From Caballeronia turbans (lineage in GTDB: Bacteria > Pseudomonadota > Gammaproteobacteria > Burkholderiales > Burkholderiaceae), in NCBI GenBank assembly GCA_001544655.2, contig FCOD02000001.1, positions 248,001 through 312,000 on the forward strand: a stretch of DNA of 64,000 nucleotides, written 5' to 3'. Made by a program: the position numbers and the translations under genes. This document shows positions 36,491-45,121 of this stretch, piece by piece. The notes beneath the pieces are model-generated. The model was not told the DNA's origin. It did no database searches and was given only the letters and a program-made list of their open reading frames with translations. The first letter of the stretch is position 1; each line of letters starts with the position of its first letter.

Positions 36491-38071
36491 TCAGCGGAGA
36501 TCTGCGGGCATCTTCCAAGGAAGCAGCGCGTCGTAGTCGTCAACGGTCCTCGCCAGAGGAAGACGTTGAAACAACCAGTGAAGGTAGCGATAGGGATCGA
36601 TGCCCCCGGCTTTGCAGGTTTCGATCAGGCTGTAGAGGTTTGCACTTGCGTTCGCCCCTGCTACGGTGTCGCTAAAAAGCCATGAGCGGCGCCCGACGAC
36701 GAATGGGCGAATCGCATTCTCGCAAGGGTTATTCGAGATGGCCCAAGTGCCGTTCTCGACGTAGCGGATCAGCTTCGGCCACTGCTCGCGCAGATAGGTC
36801 AGTGCCTTTCCGAGCAAACTTTTTGGTACGACACCCGGCGACTTCGCGAGGGCTAAAGCGTAGATGGCGTCGAGTATGCGCGTGCTGTATCGACGTCGCA
36901 ATCGCTGTCGTCGCTCAGCTGCCCATTGCTTAGAGCGGGCCTCCGCAGCGAACAGCTTGCCGATCAGCGTGATGAAGCGTGTCGCGAGCAGATCGGGCGA
37001 ACGCGCGGCTTTCGGCACGTTCTCCTCCGCTTTGATGAAGTACCGTCTTAGGTGGGCCCAACATCCGAGGTGCACGAGGTCGTAGCGTTGAGCGATGTCG
37101 TTGTAGGGCTCGTAGCCATCAGTCATCAGAACCGCGCCCTTGCGGACCCCCGTGAACAGCTTGTCGGCCAGCTTGGCACCGCGTCCGGGCGTATAGCTGA
37201 AGCAGCGGATGGGGATGCCTGAATTGGTTATCTGCGCCCAGAGGTAGCTCTTCGTTTGCGGCTTGCGCCCTTTCTCTTTCAGTACCTGGAACGTCGTCTC
37301 GTCGCAGTAGATCAGTGTGGCATCGAGCAACGCATCGCGCATGAGGTTGATCACGGGCTGGGTCGCGAGGCCAACGCGAACCATGCTGGCGGCGATCGTG
37401 TTCGACGAGATGTCTCCGCCGAAGCGACACAGCAAACCGGCCTGGCGATAGAGCGGCATGCCGAACTGATATTTGCCGGTGGCGATCCATGCAAGCGCCG
37501 CTTCGCTCAACAGTCCGCGCGCGATGATGCGCGGCGGCGCTGGAGTGACCTTGATGCCGAGATCGCAGCACGGGCACGCATATTTAACGCGCTGGTGTTG
37601 GATCACTCGAAGCTGCTCGGGGATCACATCGAGCTGCTCGCTGATCTCCGCGCCGATCTCGACGAGCGCTTGCCCATCATTCGTGCAAAAGCGTTCGACT
37701 TCGGGCAATTCGTGCCGCACGACCTCGCGCGGCAGATTGGGATCAAGCGGCTTGCGGTGACCGCGCTTCTTGCGCTTGTGCGCGCCAACCGTCGTCTCTG
37801 GCGTGTCTTCTTGGGCAGGCGCGCTGTTCGCGCCGAGCACCTCGGCTTCGTTGAACAAGCCAAGTTGATCAGAATCTCGTGCCTCGCTCTTGGCGCCGAA
37901 CAGTTCGCGACGGTAGGCTCGGAGTCGCTCCTCAGCAAGATCGCGCTCTGCCGTCATAAGCCGCAAGGCGCCGCGTAAGGCCTCCTGTTCTTCTCGCAAT
38001 GCCCGAGCAGCATCGCGCTCGGCGAGCAACGCCTTCAATTCCTCGGCGGTGATCGTGACATTGATCGGCAT
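36491..38071 (-). CDS. tnpC: IS66-family transposase TnpC
   Basis: 526 residues, full length for IS66 TnpC. An N-terminal leucine-rich coiled segment (residues 1-60) is followed by the zinc-binding CPCC (about 166-169) and a DDE catalytic core: Asp257 in IYCDETTFQV, Asp318 in VLMTDGYEPY and the Glu in NNPCENAIRPFVVGRRSWLF. The C-terminal IS66 domain (HWLFQRLPLARTVDDYDALLPW) is complete. It cuts and joins the element ends. Confidence 0.96.
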   Translation of the reverse strand: MPINVTITAEELKALLAERDAARALREEQEALRGALRLMTAERDLAEERLRAYRRELFGAKSEARDSDQLGLFNEAEVLGANSAPAQEDTPETTVGAHKRKKRGHRKPLDPNLPREVVRHELPEVERFCTNDGQALVEIGAEISEQLDVIPEQLRVIQHQRVKYACPCCDLGIKVTPAPPRIIARGLLSEAALAWIATGKYQFGMPLYRQAGLLCRFGGDISSNTIAASMVRVGLATQPVINLMRDALLDATLIYCDETTFQVLKEKGRKPQTKSYLWAQITNSGIPIRCFSYTPGRGAKLADKLFTGVRKGAVLMTDGYEPYNDIAQRYDLVHLGCWAHLRRYFIKAEENVPKAARSPDLLATRFITLIGKLFAAEARSKQWAAERRQRLRRRYSTRILDAIYALALAKSPGVVPKSLLGKALTYLREQWPKLIRYVENGTWAISNNPCENAIRPFVVGRRSWLFSDTVAGANASANLYSLIETCKAGGIDPYRYLHWLFQRLPLARTVDDYDALLPWKMPADLR

Positions 38072-38102
38072 GGCGGGTTAGACCAGCGCACGGCCTCACT
38101 GT

Positions 38103-38456
38103 TCAGCTCACGCGGCGATATTCCTGCTTCGGATGCCGTCGTATCGCGGTGATGTCATCGCCATCGAGCAACGCGTGCAACACGTTGCTCGTCATCGTCA
38201 CGATCTCAGCCTTGTTGTCTGGCCAGATGAAGTGGCTGCTCTCCAATCGTTTTATCAAAAGCCAGAAACCACTGCCGTCCCAGCCAAGAATTTTTATCCG
38301 GTCGCGACGTCGGTTTCCGAAGATGTAAAGCGACGTGTCCATCGGATTTAGGCGCATCGACTGCTCGACGAGAATCGACAGACTGTTCATGCCGTAGCGG
38401 AAGTCGACAGGATCGCGGTGCAGGTAGACCTTCAGATTATCGTCGAACCGGAACAC
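38103..38456 (-). CDS. tnpB: IS66-family accessory protein TnpB
   Basis: 117 residues of the IS66 Orf2 family (PF05717): DPVDFRYGMNSLSILVEQSM, DTSLYIFGNRRRDRIKILGWDGSGFWLLIKRLE. It is required for IS66 transposition, but its exact activity is not known. Its start overlaps the end of tnpA by 25 bp, indicating translational coupling. Confidence 0.95.
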   Translation of the reverse strand: MFRFDDNLKVYLHRDPVDFRYGMNSLSILVEQSMRLNPMDTSLYIFGNRRRDRIKILGWDGSGFWLLIKRLESSHFIWPDNKAEIVTMTSNVLHALLDGDDITAIRRHPKQEYRRVS

Positions 38457-38932
38457 GGCATCCTCCCGAGCATCTGGACCACGGTGGTCAGCTCGTCGAT
38501 GGTCGCCTCTGCGATGTCGAACTCAACACCGTTGGGCAAACGTATGTGCAAGGCAACCGTGATCGATGGTGTGCGCGCGGACACCGCTCCTTCAACCGTC
38601 ACAGCCCCCTGAACGACCGGTACAAATGGTGATGGCACGTCGGGCGCGTGAGTCCGCAAGGCCGGCGGCGTGACATCAAGCGATGCCCTGTCTGCTGGCC
38701 TCAGTTCCTTCTCCGCCAAATTCCGCGCCGCATGTGTCTTCTGATAGCGCGTGATCCACTCGCGCAACAGATTCGGGTTCAAGCCGTATTCCATCGCCGT
38801 ACGTGCTATCGAAACGCCGGACGTCATGCACAACTGGACCAGTTCCTCGCGGGCTTGCGGATCGTATTCCCGGCGACCATCCCGCTTCGCGCCGACTACC
38901 AGACGGCTACGCAAATCTCGATCTTCTGTCAT
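38432..38932 (-). CDS. tnpA: IS66-family accessory protein TnpA (HTH)
   Basis: 166 residues. The N-terminus has a helix-turn-helix of the IS3/IS66 Orf1 type (YDPQAREELVQLCMTSGVSIARTAMEYGLNPNLLREWITRYQ), likely to bind the IS ends. A variable linker follows, then a C-terminal segment (HIRLPNGVEFDIAEATIDELTTVVQML) typical of longer IS66 TnpA proteins. First gene of the transposase operon. Confidence 0.93.
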   Translation of the reverse strand: MTEDRDLRSRLVVGAKRDGRREYDPQAREELVQLCMTSGVSIARTAMEYGLNPNLLREWITRYQKTHAARNLAEKELRPADRASLDVTPPALRTHAPDVPSPFVPVVQGAVTVEGAVSARTPSITVALHIRLPNGVEFDIAEATIDELTTVVQMLGRMPCSGSTII

Positions 38933-38994
38933 GTACTCTCATCCCAGCTGTCCACGTGGACAGGTAGCATCAGAGAATCACTCGTCCATTGCTA

Positions 38995-39018
38995 GGGCGT
39001 CCCTGAAGGACCGCATAC
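38995..39018. repeat. IS66 right terminal inverted repeat
   Basis: Read inward it starts GTATGCGGTCC, pairing with the left end. It lies upstream of tnpA. Confidence 0.85.
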
Positions 39019-39026
39019 AGAGAATC
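39019..39026. repeat. Target site duplication, right copy
   Basis: AGAGAATC, identical to the left copy, directly following the IS right end. Confidence 0.92.
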
Positions 39027-39180
39027 AACATTAGATGTAACCGTGCTCAAGCCTGTCGAGGTCGAGGTGGACAGCGAGTCGAGACCGGAGGTCACCGTGC
39101 TCAAACTGGTCGAGGTCGAGGTCGATAACGAGTCGAGGCCTGAGGTCACCGTGCTCAGGCCGGTCGAGGTTGAGGTCGAC

Positions 39181-40058
39181 AGCGAGTCCAGACCGGAGTT
39201 CACCGTGCTGAGCCCTGTGGATAGCGAACTCACGCTAGACGTGATGGTGCTCAAACCCGTAGACAGCGAGGTCACACCGGACGTCACCGTGCTCAGCCCG
39301 GTGGAGAGCGAAGCGACGCTCGAGGTCACCGTGCTCAGGCCCGTCGAGGTTGAGGTCGACAACGAGTCCAGACCAGATGTCACCGTGCTGAGACCGGTGG
39401 AAAGAGAACCAACATTCGATGTAACCGTGCTCAAGCCCGTCGAGGTCGATGTCGACAACGAGTCGAGACCGGAGGTCACCGTGCTCAAGCCCGTCGAGGT
39501 CGATGTCGACAGCGAGTCCAGACCGGAGTTCACCGTGCTGAGCCCTGTGGATAGCGAACTCACGCTAGACGTGATGGTGCTCAAACCCGTAGACAGCGAG
39601 GTCACACCGGACGTCACCGTGCTCAGCCCGGTGGAGAGCGAAGCGACGCTCGAGGTCACCGTGCTCAGGCCGGTCGAGGTTGAGGTCGACAGCGAGTCGA
39701 GACTGGAGGTCACCGTGCTCAAACTCGTCGAGGTCGAGGTCGACAACGAGTCGAGGCCTGAGGTCACCGTGCTCAGGCCCGTCGAGGTCGAGGTTGACAA
39801 TGAGTCCAGACCGGAGGTCACTGTGCTGAGACCTGTGGAAAGAGAATCAACTTTCGAAGTAGCCGTGCTCAAGCCCGTCGAGGTCGATGTCGACAGTGAG
39901 TCCAGACCGGAGTTCACCGTGCTGAGCCCTGTGGATAGCGAACTCACGCTAGACGTGATCGTGCTCAAACCCGTAGACAGCGAGTTCACACCGGACGTCA
40001 CCGTGCTCAGCCCGGTGGAGAGCGAAGCGACGCTCGAGGTCACCGTGCTCAAACCCGT
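39181..40058. repeat. Three copies of a ~160-bp block in the adhesin stalk
   Basis: A block beginning at 39181 recurs at 39511 with identity over about 160 bp, and again with a few changes near 39895. Spacings are 330 and 384 bp, both multiples of 3. These larger duplications overlie the short 42- and 54-bp stalk units and show recent in-frame expansion. Confidence 0.8.
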
Positions 40059-41410
40059 CGAGGTCGATGTCGACAGCGAGTCGAGACTGGAGGTCACCGT
40101 GCTCAAACTCGTCGAGGTCGATGTCGACAACGAGTCGAGACCGGAACTTACCGTGCTGAGCCCCGTGGAAAGTGAATCAACGTTCGAGGTAACTGTGCTC
40201 AAACCTGTCGACAGCGAGCTCAGGCCGGTGGAAAGCGAAGCGACGCTAGACGTCGCCGTGCTCAAACCCGTCGACGTCGAACTGGACAGTGAATCGAGGC
40301 CCGAGGTCACCGTGCTCAGGCCCGTCGAGGTCGAACTCGACAGCGAGTCCAGACCGGAACTTACCGTGCTGAGACCCGTGGAAAGTGAATCAACGCTCGA
40401 GGTAACCGTGCTCAATCCCGACGAGGTTGAACTCGATAACGAGTCCAGACCTGAACTCACCGTGCTGAGACCCGTGGAAAGAGAACCAACATTCGACGTG
40501 ACCGTGCTCAAGCCGGTCGAAACCGAACCCGACAGCGAGTCGAGACCTGAACTCACCGTGCTCAATCCCGTCGACAACGAACTCACGTTCGACGTCACAG
40601 TGCTCAAGCCAATCGAAACCGAAGTCGACAGTGAATTGACACTTGAATTCACCGTGCTCAGACCCGTCGAGAGCGAATTCACTCTGCTTGACGCCGTGCT
40701 CAGGCCTGAGGACATCGAACTGGACACCGTGAAGAGCTGAGAGCCATTGATCGCGTCCAAGCTAGCGGCATTCACAAGTCCGGGCGCCAGTCCCGTGATC
40801 TTGTCCCGGTTCATGTTGATCTGCGCGTATGCGTTGATCGTGGTCATACTGGTGCCGGGATCTGTGACAATGGTCAGCTGGTCGGCACCCGCGGTACCGA
40901 ACACAAGCGTGTTGGAGTCCGTAGCGACGGCATAAGCGCCCACCAGCGCAGCCTGGTCAAACGCGACAAAGCCCACTCCAGTCTTGCCACCGCTGTCACA
41001 CGCTGCGCCGCCCTGCGGACCGCTAGCCGTCGATGAGAAGCAGTTCACATATGCGTCCGCGTCGAAGACACCATTTACATAGCTATTCGCATCCACCGCG
41101 TGCGCCGTTCCGCCCGCAAACGTAGCCATCGCGGAGGCAGCCACAACCGCCGATCGCTTCGTGCTCTTCCCCTTGGTCCGAGCAAATTCATGCGCAACCA
41201 CCCACTCTCCAGACGCCTGACTCCACACCACCTTATACGTTTTGTTCACTCGAAACCTCGTAGATTCAATCGCTCAACATTCACGACTCGGCATGCGCCC
41301 GCTCGCCAGGACAGATAAATGAAACAGCTTGTGATTTCTTGCATTTAGTTTGCGGCCGGTCGGCCAGCATTCGAATTCAGGATCTTCAGTGGCGTAGATA
41401 TGACCAAATA

Positions 41411-41440
41411 GTTAGATTTACTAACGTTACAAGACGTAAC
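41411..41440. promoter_or_regulatory. Two abutting 15-bp dyads upstream of the adhesin
   Basis: GTTAG-ATTTA-CTAAC is directly followed by GTTAC-AAGAC-GTAAC. Each is a perfect 5-5-5 dyad of the form GTTAS-N5-STAAC with no bases between them. The pair lies about 165 bp upstream of the adhesin start and overlaps a weak promoter-like TTGTAA...TATTTG on the minus strand. It is a candidate operator. Confidence 0.4.
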
Positions 41441-41555
41441 ATTGGTATATCTATACGCTCCCGCCACAATGGAGGTCCGCAATTCTTGGCCTTCGCGGCG
41501 GGCGTTTCAATTCATAAATTCTGAAAAAACCTCTATTCCGATTAAGGAATCCAAA

Positions 41556-41624
41556 ATGTTTCAAAATCCGAAGGCCTTCAGTCGAACTTTCTTACTTGCA
41601 AAAAAACTGACGCGAGGCAACTAA
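41556..41624 (+). CDS. Possible 22-residue peptide
   Basis: MFQNPKAFSRTFLLAKKLTR followed by GN and a stop, with AAGGA eight bases before the ATG. The codons are AT-rich, unlike real genes nearby. No homologue is recognised. It could be a leader peptide or chance. Confidence 0.18.
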   Translation: MFQNPKAFSRTFLLAKKLTRGN

Positions 41625-41985
41625 CAAGGCTAATTGAGTGCCAAATGGAATCGTCGGGAAACCGTCTTGAATAAGCCTGGGAAGCGATATCAACGAATTT
41701 TATTTCGGTTGTACGTTCGGGTTTCGTGCTGCGCAGAAGGCTAAGCGGAGCCGACTTTGCTCGATCCGCACGTCGATGCGTCGGAGCCCTCGGGCGCGGG
41801 ATCGCTGGCGGGGAAGCTGCGTCGGCCATCGATGAAAGCGCGGGCAGGACGCTGGTCGCGTCGTCGCCAATGGACATGCAGACGCGTACCCGCATCGGCG
41901 GCGTCACGATCCGCGCAGGTGAAAAGACAAACAAAAAGCGCGCCGTGGTTTCCCGACGGCGCGCCTCGACCCGCATGGACAACAC

Positions 41986-42822
41986 TCAAATCGACAACAA
42001 CTTCCGCGCCTCCTGCGCCGTCGCCACCGGCCTTCCATACTCCGCGCACAGCGACGCCACCCGACTCACCAATTGCGCATTGCTTTTCGCGAGCGTGTCC
42101 TTGTCCCAGCGCACGTTGTCTTCCAGCCCCGTGCGACAGTGCCCGCCCAACTGCAGCGTCCAGTGATTCACTTCGAGCTGATGACGCCCGATGCCCGCAG
42201 CGGTCCACGTCGCATCGGGCAAGTTCTTCTTCAACTGCTCGACTTCGAATTCGAGAATCTCGAGCCGCGCGGGCAAGGCGTTCTTCACGCCAAGCACGAA
42301 CTGAACGTGCACGGGTGACTTCAACAAGCCCTGATTCACCAGATCGACGGTGTTATAGAGCATCGCCAGATCGAAAATCTCGATCTCGGGCTTCACATTG
42401 TGATCGAGCATCATCTGCGCGAGCGAGCGTACGAAGTCGGGCGGATTCTCGTAGACGATCGTCGGAAAATTGACCGAGCCCGTCGCCAGCGACGCCATGT
42501 CAGGCTTCAAGTCGAGCATCGCGCCGCGCTGCTCGAACGAGCGTCCGCGCCCGCCCGTCGAAAACTGGATGATGATGTCCGGGCAATGCTTGCGGATGCC
42601 CTCCTGCAAGTCCGCAAACCGATGCCGGTCCGAGCTGGAGCGTTCATCTTCATCGCGCACATGCAGATGCACGAGCGTCGCGCCCGCTTCATACGCCTCA
42701 TGCGTACTCTCGATCTGTTCGGCGATCGTGATCGGCACGGCGGGATTGTCCTTCTTGCGGGGGACCGAGCCGGTAATGGCAACCGATATCACGCACGGTT
42801 CTTTCGTAGGGGATTGGGTCAC
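41986..42822 (-). CDS. BKACE family 3-keto acid cleavage enzyme (DUF849)
   Basis: 278 residues with a GTG start preceded by AAGGAGC. The TIM barrel of the beta-keto acid cleavage enzymes is supported by VISVAITGSVPRK, GATLVHLHVRDEDE (zinc-binding His pair), IIIQFSTGGRGR and QLGGHCRTGLEDNV (conserved Gly-His and Glu). These enzymes condense a beta-keto acid with acetyl-CoA to give acetoacetate and a new CoA ester; 3-keto-5-aminohexanoate is the archetype. Several subgroups exist and the substrate here is not evident. It is monocistronic. Confidence 0.92.
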   Translation of the reverse strand: MTQSPTKEPCVISVAITGSVPRKKDNPAVPITIAEQIESTHEAYEAGATLVHLHVRDEDERSSSDRHRFADLQEGIRKHCPDIIIQFSTGGRGRSFEQRGAMLDLKPDMASLATGSVNFPTIVYENPPDFVRSLAQMMLDHNVKPEIEIFDLAMLYNTVDLVNQGLLKSPVHVQFVLGVKNALPARLEILEFEVEQLKKNLPDATWTAAGIGRHQLEVNHWTLQLGGHCRTGLEDNVRWDKDTLAKSNAQLVSRVASLCAEYGRPVATAQEARKLLSI

Positions 42823-43005
42823 GCTTCGCTCCTTGAAGGCGCCATTCTTGCGGCAACAATGCAGGATCGCGAACGGCGCTCAGATTTGAACTAACTAGTA
42901 CGTTTGTGATAGTGACGCATTGTCCGTTCCGCTGCCAGCCAAACAAACCCTGACTCACCGGCCTGTGCATCGCTGTTCGTACGACGAATCGGCCGGCGTG
43001 TTCGT

Positions 43006-43287
43006 CTACTGTCGCTGCGCATATTCCAACAGCATTTTGCCGACCTGCTCGTCGGTGATCGCCGGTTTGATGTCGAACATGAACAGATCGGCCCACTCGT
43101 GCGCCCAGCACGCGAGCGGCTCGATGTCGTCGCATTCGCATACGGCGACGCCCCAGATGGAGCCGATCGCATGCCAGCGTCCAAGCAGCTTGATGCCCTC
43201 GGGCGGCGCGCCGCGGGTTTGAATGAATCGCTCGGCCGCCTGGCGTTCGACCTCGGGCTGCGCAGTCCAGTTGACGATGAATAGCAT
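43006..43287 (-). CDS. DUF3303 family protein
   Basis: 93 residues starting MLFIVNWTAQPEVERQAAERF. The pattern GAPPEGIKLLGRWHAIGSIWGVAVCECDD...WADLFMFDIKPAITDEQVG fits DUF3303, a small ferredoxin-like alpha/beta fold. AGGAGGATCGAG precedes the ATG, which rules out longer in-frame starts. The function is not established. Confidence 0.88.
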   Translation of the reverse strand: MLFIVNWTAQPEVERQAAERFIQTRGAPPEGIKLLGRWHAIGSIWGVAVCECDDIEPLACWAHEWADLFMFDIKPAITDEQVGKMLLEYAQRQ

Positions 43288-43509
43288 GGCTCGATCCTCC
43301 TGTTGGAACGCCATGAAACGGCGCGAAGCGCCGGGTCGCCGCCGCATCGGCCCATCGGGTCGACGCGGTTCATTCAGTATAGGAGGCAGGCGCGCATTGC
43401 ATCGCCGCGTATCGCTGCATATCGGTTGCATATTGCAGTACGCATTGGGCGCGGCCGGGATGCACTATGCTCCTGCCACCGGATTACGCAAACGCGAGCG
43501 TGGCATCGG

Positions 43510-43845
43510 TCAATGCATCACGACGACGGGCGTCGCGAGCACCGGTTGCGCATACGTGATCCTGACGGACGGCGGGACCACATACGGCGACACCACGACG
43601 ACCGGCCTCGGCGGAGGCGGAGGCACGGCGACCGCCACGGGCGCGACGACTACGGTGCGCGCGGGCACGTAGTAATAAGGCGGCCTCGGCGGCGGCGCGT
43701 AGTAGTACACCGGACGCGGCGGCGGCGCGTAGACGACGGCCGGCGCGACATAGGAAACCTGCACGCTCGTTCCAGCCGCTGCGGTTTTGGCGCAGGTCAG
43801 GCTGATGGCGGCAACGGCGGAGACGCTAAGCAAACGGATGTTCAT
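43510..43845 (-). CDS. Proline/tyrosine-rich secreted protein
   Basis: 111 residues with a Sec signal peptide (MNIRLLSVSAVAAISLTC...AAAG). The mature part is low-complexity and rich in Pro, Val and Tyr (YAPPPRPVYYYAPPPRPPYYYVP, VAVPPPPPRPVVVVSPYVVPP). Such proteins in Burkholderia are cell-envelope peptides without assigned function. A GAGGAC ribosome site precedes the ATG. Confidence 0.8.
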   Translation of the reverse strand: MNIRLLSVSAVAAISLTCAKTAAAGTSVQVSYVAPAVVYAPPPRPVYYYAPPPRPPYYYVPARTVVVAPVAVAVPPPPPRPVVVVSPYVVPPSVRITYAQPVLATPVVVMH

Positions 43846-44103
43846 GGTGAAGTCCTCATGCATCGTGGAACATGGAATTCGGCAGCGTGAACGAAACACG
43901 TCTGCCGGCGATGAGAACGATAGCGAAGCGTCGCGCCAAGCGTGAGCCGTAACTTATGTCGCCGCATGTCGGCAAAAGCGTGCGGATCCGCGCATGAAAT
44001 CCGGCGACATGATTCGTAGCATCCGTGAGATTGCGTTCGCCGTGCGGCTCAATAGAATGGCATCACCGTCGACGTTCATTCGTATCCGGCCAGGGACAAA
44101 GCC

Positions 44104-44394
44104 ATGCGAAAAATTCTTGTCATGCTTGCGGCATGCGTGGCGTGCGCCGCGTTCGCGCAAACCGCGACCCAGCCGATGGGCGCGAGTCCGCGCGTGGAAC
44201 ACGCGCTCGGGCAGTTGCAGACCCGCTTCTCGAGCGCGAACACGACGCACGACGGCAAGCTCACGCGCGAGCAGGCGTCGGCCGGCATGCCGATGGTGGC
44301 CAGGCACTTCGATGAGATCGACACACAGAAGAACGGCTACGTGACGCTGCCGCAGATCGAAGCCTTCATGCGCGAGCACGCCACGCAACGCTGA
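44104..44394 (+). CDS. Exported EF-hand-like protein
   Basis: 96 residues. The signal peptide MRKILVMLAACVACAAFA is followed by two EF-hand-like helices and loops: NTTHDGKLTREQ and DTQKNGYVTLPQ. Both loops keep the central Gly and a hydrophobic residue at position 8, but position 12 is Gln instead of Glu, and the first loop starts with Asn, so calcium affinity may be low. The gene ends 13 bp before the response-regulator gene, so all three genes likely form one operon. Confidence 0.82.
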   Translation: MRKILVMLAACVACAAFAQTATQPMGASPRVEHALGQLQTRFSSANTTHDGKLTREQASAGMPMVARHFDEIDTQKNGYVTLPQIEAFMREHATQR

Positions 44395-44407
44395 TCCGGG
44401 AGCATCC

Positions 44408-45121
44408 ATGGAAACCCTGCCGAAGATCATCGTGCTCGACGACGAAGCCGAGTTGCGCAACATGCTGCAGCGTTTTCTGAGTACGCAGGGGTTCGAGGTC
44501 CGCGTCGTCGAGAACGGCAAGCGGCTCGACCGCTACCTTCAGCGCGAGCCTTACGACCTGCTCGTGCTCGACTGGATGATGGAGCCCGAAGACGGCCTCT
44601 CGGTCTGCAAGCGCCTGCGCGCCGAAGGCCAGACGCTGCCTATCCTGATGCTCACGGCCAAGGGCGATCCGGTCGACAAGGTGATCGGCCTCGAAACCGG
44701 CGCCGACGATTACCTCGCCAAACCCTTCCTGCCGCAAGAACTCGTCGCTCGCGTGCGCGCGCTGCTGCGCCGCCAGAAAATCGCCGCCGGCGATCCGACG
44801 CACACGCAGCAGGTCGTCCGCTTCGGCGAATTCCGCCTCGATCTCGCGAGGCAAAAGCTCTATCGCAACGGCGAGCCGTTCGATATCCATTCGGCGCAGA
44901 TGCAGTTGCTCCATGCGCTCGGCTCGTCGCCGAACCGCGCGGTGAGCCGCGACAACCTCATCGCCCGCACGCGCGGCCGCGATCACGATGCGCTCGATCG
45001 CAGCATCGACGTGCAGGTGCTGCGGCTGCGTCAGATCGTCGAGGAAGACCCGGGCAAGCCGCGCTTCATCAAGACCGTCTGGGGCGTCGGCTACATGCTG
45101 CTCGCCGAAATCGAATCGTGA
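44408..45121 (+). CDS. OmpR-family response regulator
   Basis: 237 residues. The receiver domain (about 6-120) has the acidic pair LDDEAE, phospho-Asp in LLVLDWMMEPEDG, Thr in LMLTAKGD and Lys in YLAKPF. The C-terminal OmpR winged helix spans about 140-235 (FGEFRLDLARQKLYRNGEPFDIHSAQMQLLHALGSSPNRAVSRDNLIARTRG, DRSIDVQVLRLRQIVEEDPGKPRFIKTVWGVGYML). Its stop overlaps the kinase start as GTGA. The layout resembles OmpR/EnvZ, but the regulon is unknown. Confidence 0.95.
   Translation: METLPKIIVLDDEAELRNMLQRFLSTQGFEVRVVENGKRLDRYLQREPYDLLVLDWMMEPEDGLSVCKRLRAEGQTLPILMLTAKGDPVDKVIGLETGADDYLAKPFLPQELVARVRALLRRQKIAAGDPTHTQQVVRFGEFRLDLARQKLYRNGEPFDIHSAQMQLLHALGSSPNRAVSRDNLIARTRGRDHDALDRSIDVQVLRLRQIVEEDPGKPRFIKTVWGVGYMLLAEIES

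Larger units (their letters stand above)
36422..39018 (-). mobile_element. IS66-family insertion sequence, complete (2597 bp)
   Basis: The element is bounded by imperfect terminal inverted repeats: the left end reads GTACGCGATCCACGAACGAC, the right end, read inward, GTATGCGGTCCTTCAGGGAC, with 17 of the first 24 positions matching. It carries tnpA, tnpB and tnpC in the usual order on the minus strand, all intact. It is flanked by the 8-bp duplication AGAGAATC. These features point to a recent, possibly still mobile copy that landed in the stalk region of the adhesin gene, in the same orientation as that gene. Confidence 0.95.
39019..41249 (-). pseudogene. Trimeric autotransporter adhesin, 5' fragment (signal peptide and stalk)
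   Basis: GTG start with a GAGGT ribosome site. The protein starts MNKTYKVVWSQASGEWVVAH, the extended signal peptide region of type V secretion, followed by an AxA cleavage site around residue 51. A small head/neck region (INMNRDKITGLAPGLVNAASLDAINGSQLF) precedes about 600 residues of Ser/Thr-rich stalk built from 14-residue (SLSTGLSTVTSNVD) and 18-residue (SLSTSTSTGLSTVTSGLD) units. The insertion places a stop codon at 38970 after 16 IS-encoded residues, so this fragment ends without an anchor at 759 residues. With the IS and one duplication removed, the two fragments join in frame into a 1621-residue adhesin. Confidence 0.93.
41250..41985. other. 736-bp AT-rich region upstream of the adhesin
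   Basis: No convincing gene. The segment from about 41330 to 41700 is much richer in A+T than its surroundings, as is common for upstream regions of surface genes. It contains two abutting dyads, a third small dyad GTATA-TC-TATAC at 41445-41456 and a 22-codon open frame at 41556-41624 with AAGGA before its ATG (low confidence). Confidence 0.4.

Noticed and set aside
38972-38979. An additional AGAGAATC inside the IS near its right end, which might mark the true boundary.
   Set aside because: The sequence inward of it does not match the left terminal repeat, while the end at 39018 does (17 of 24 positions), and only that boundary restores the adhesin frame.
39043-40740. A 565-codon open frame on the plus strand with repeats like VEVEVDSESRPEVTVL.
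   Set aside because: It is the antisense of the adhesin stalk; the repetitive, stop-poor DNA keeps all frames open. No ribosome site, and the sense strand has signal peptide and known domains.
39019-40740. Regular short direct repeats that might suggest a CRISPR array.
   Set aside because: Repeat units are 42 and 54 bp, in frame, with no unique spacers between them, and lie inside a coding region.
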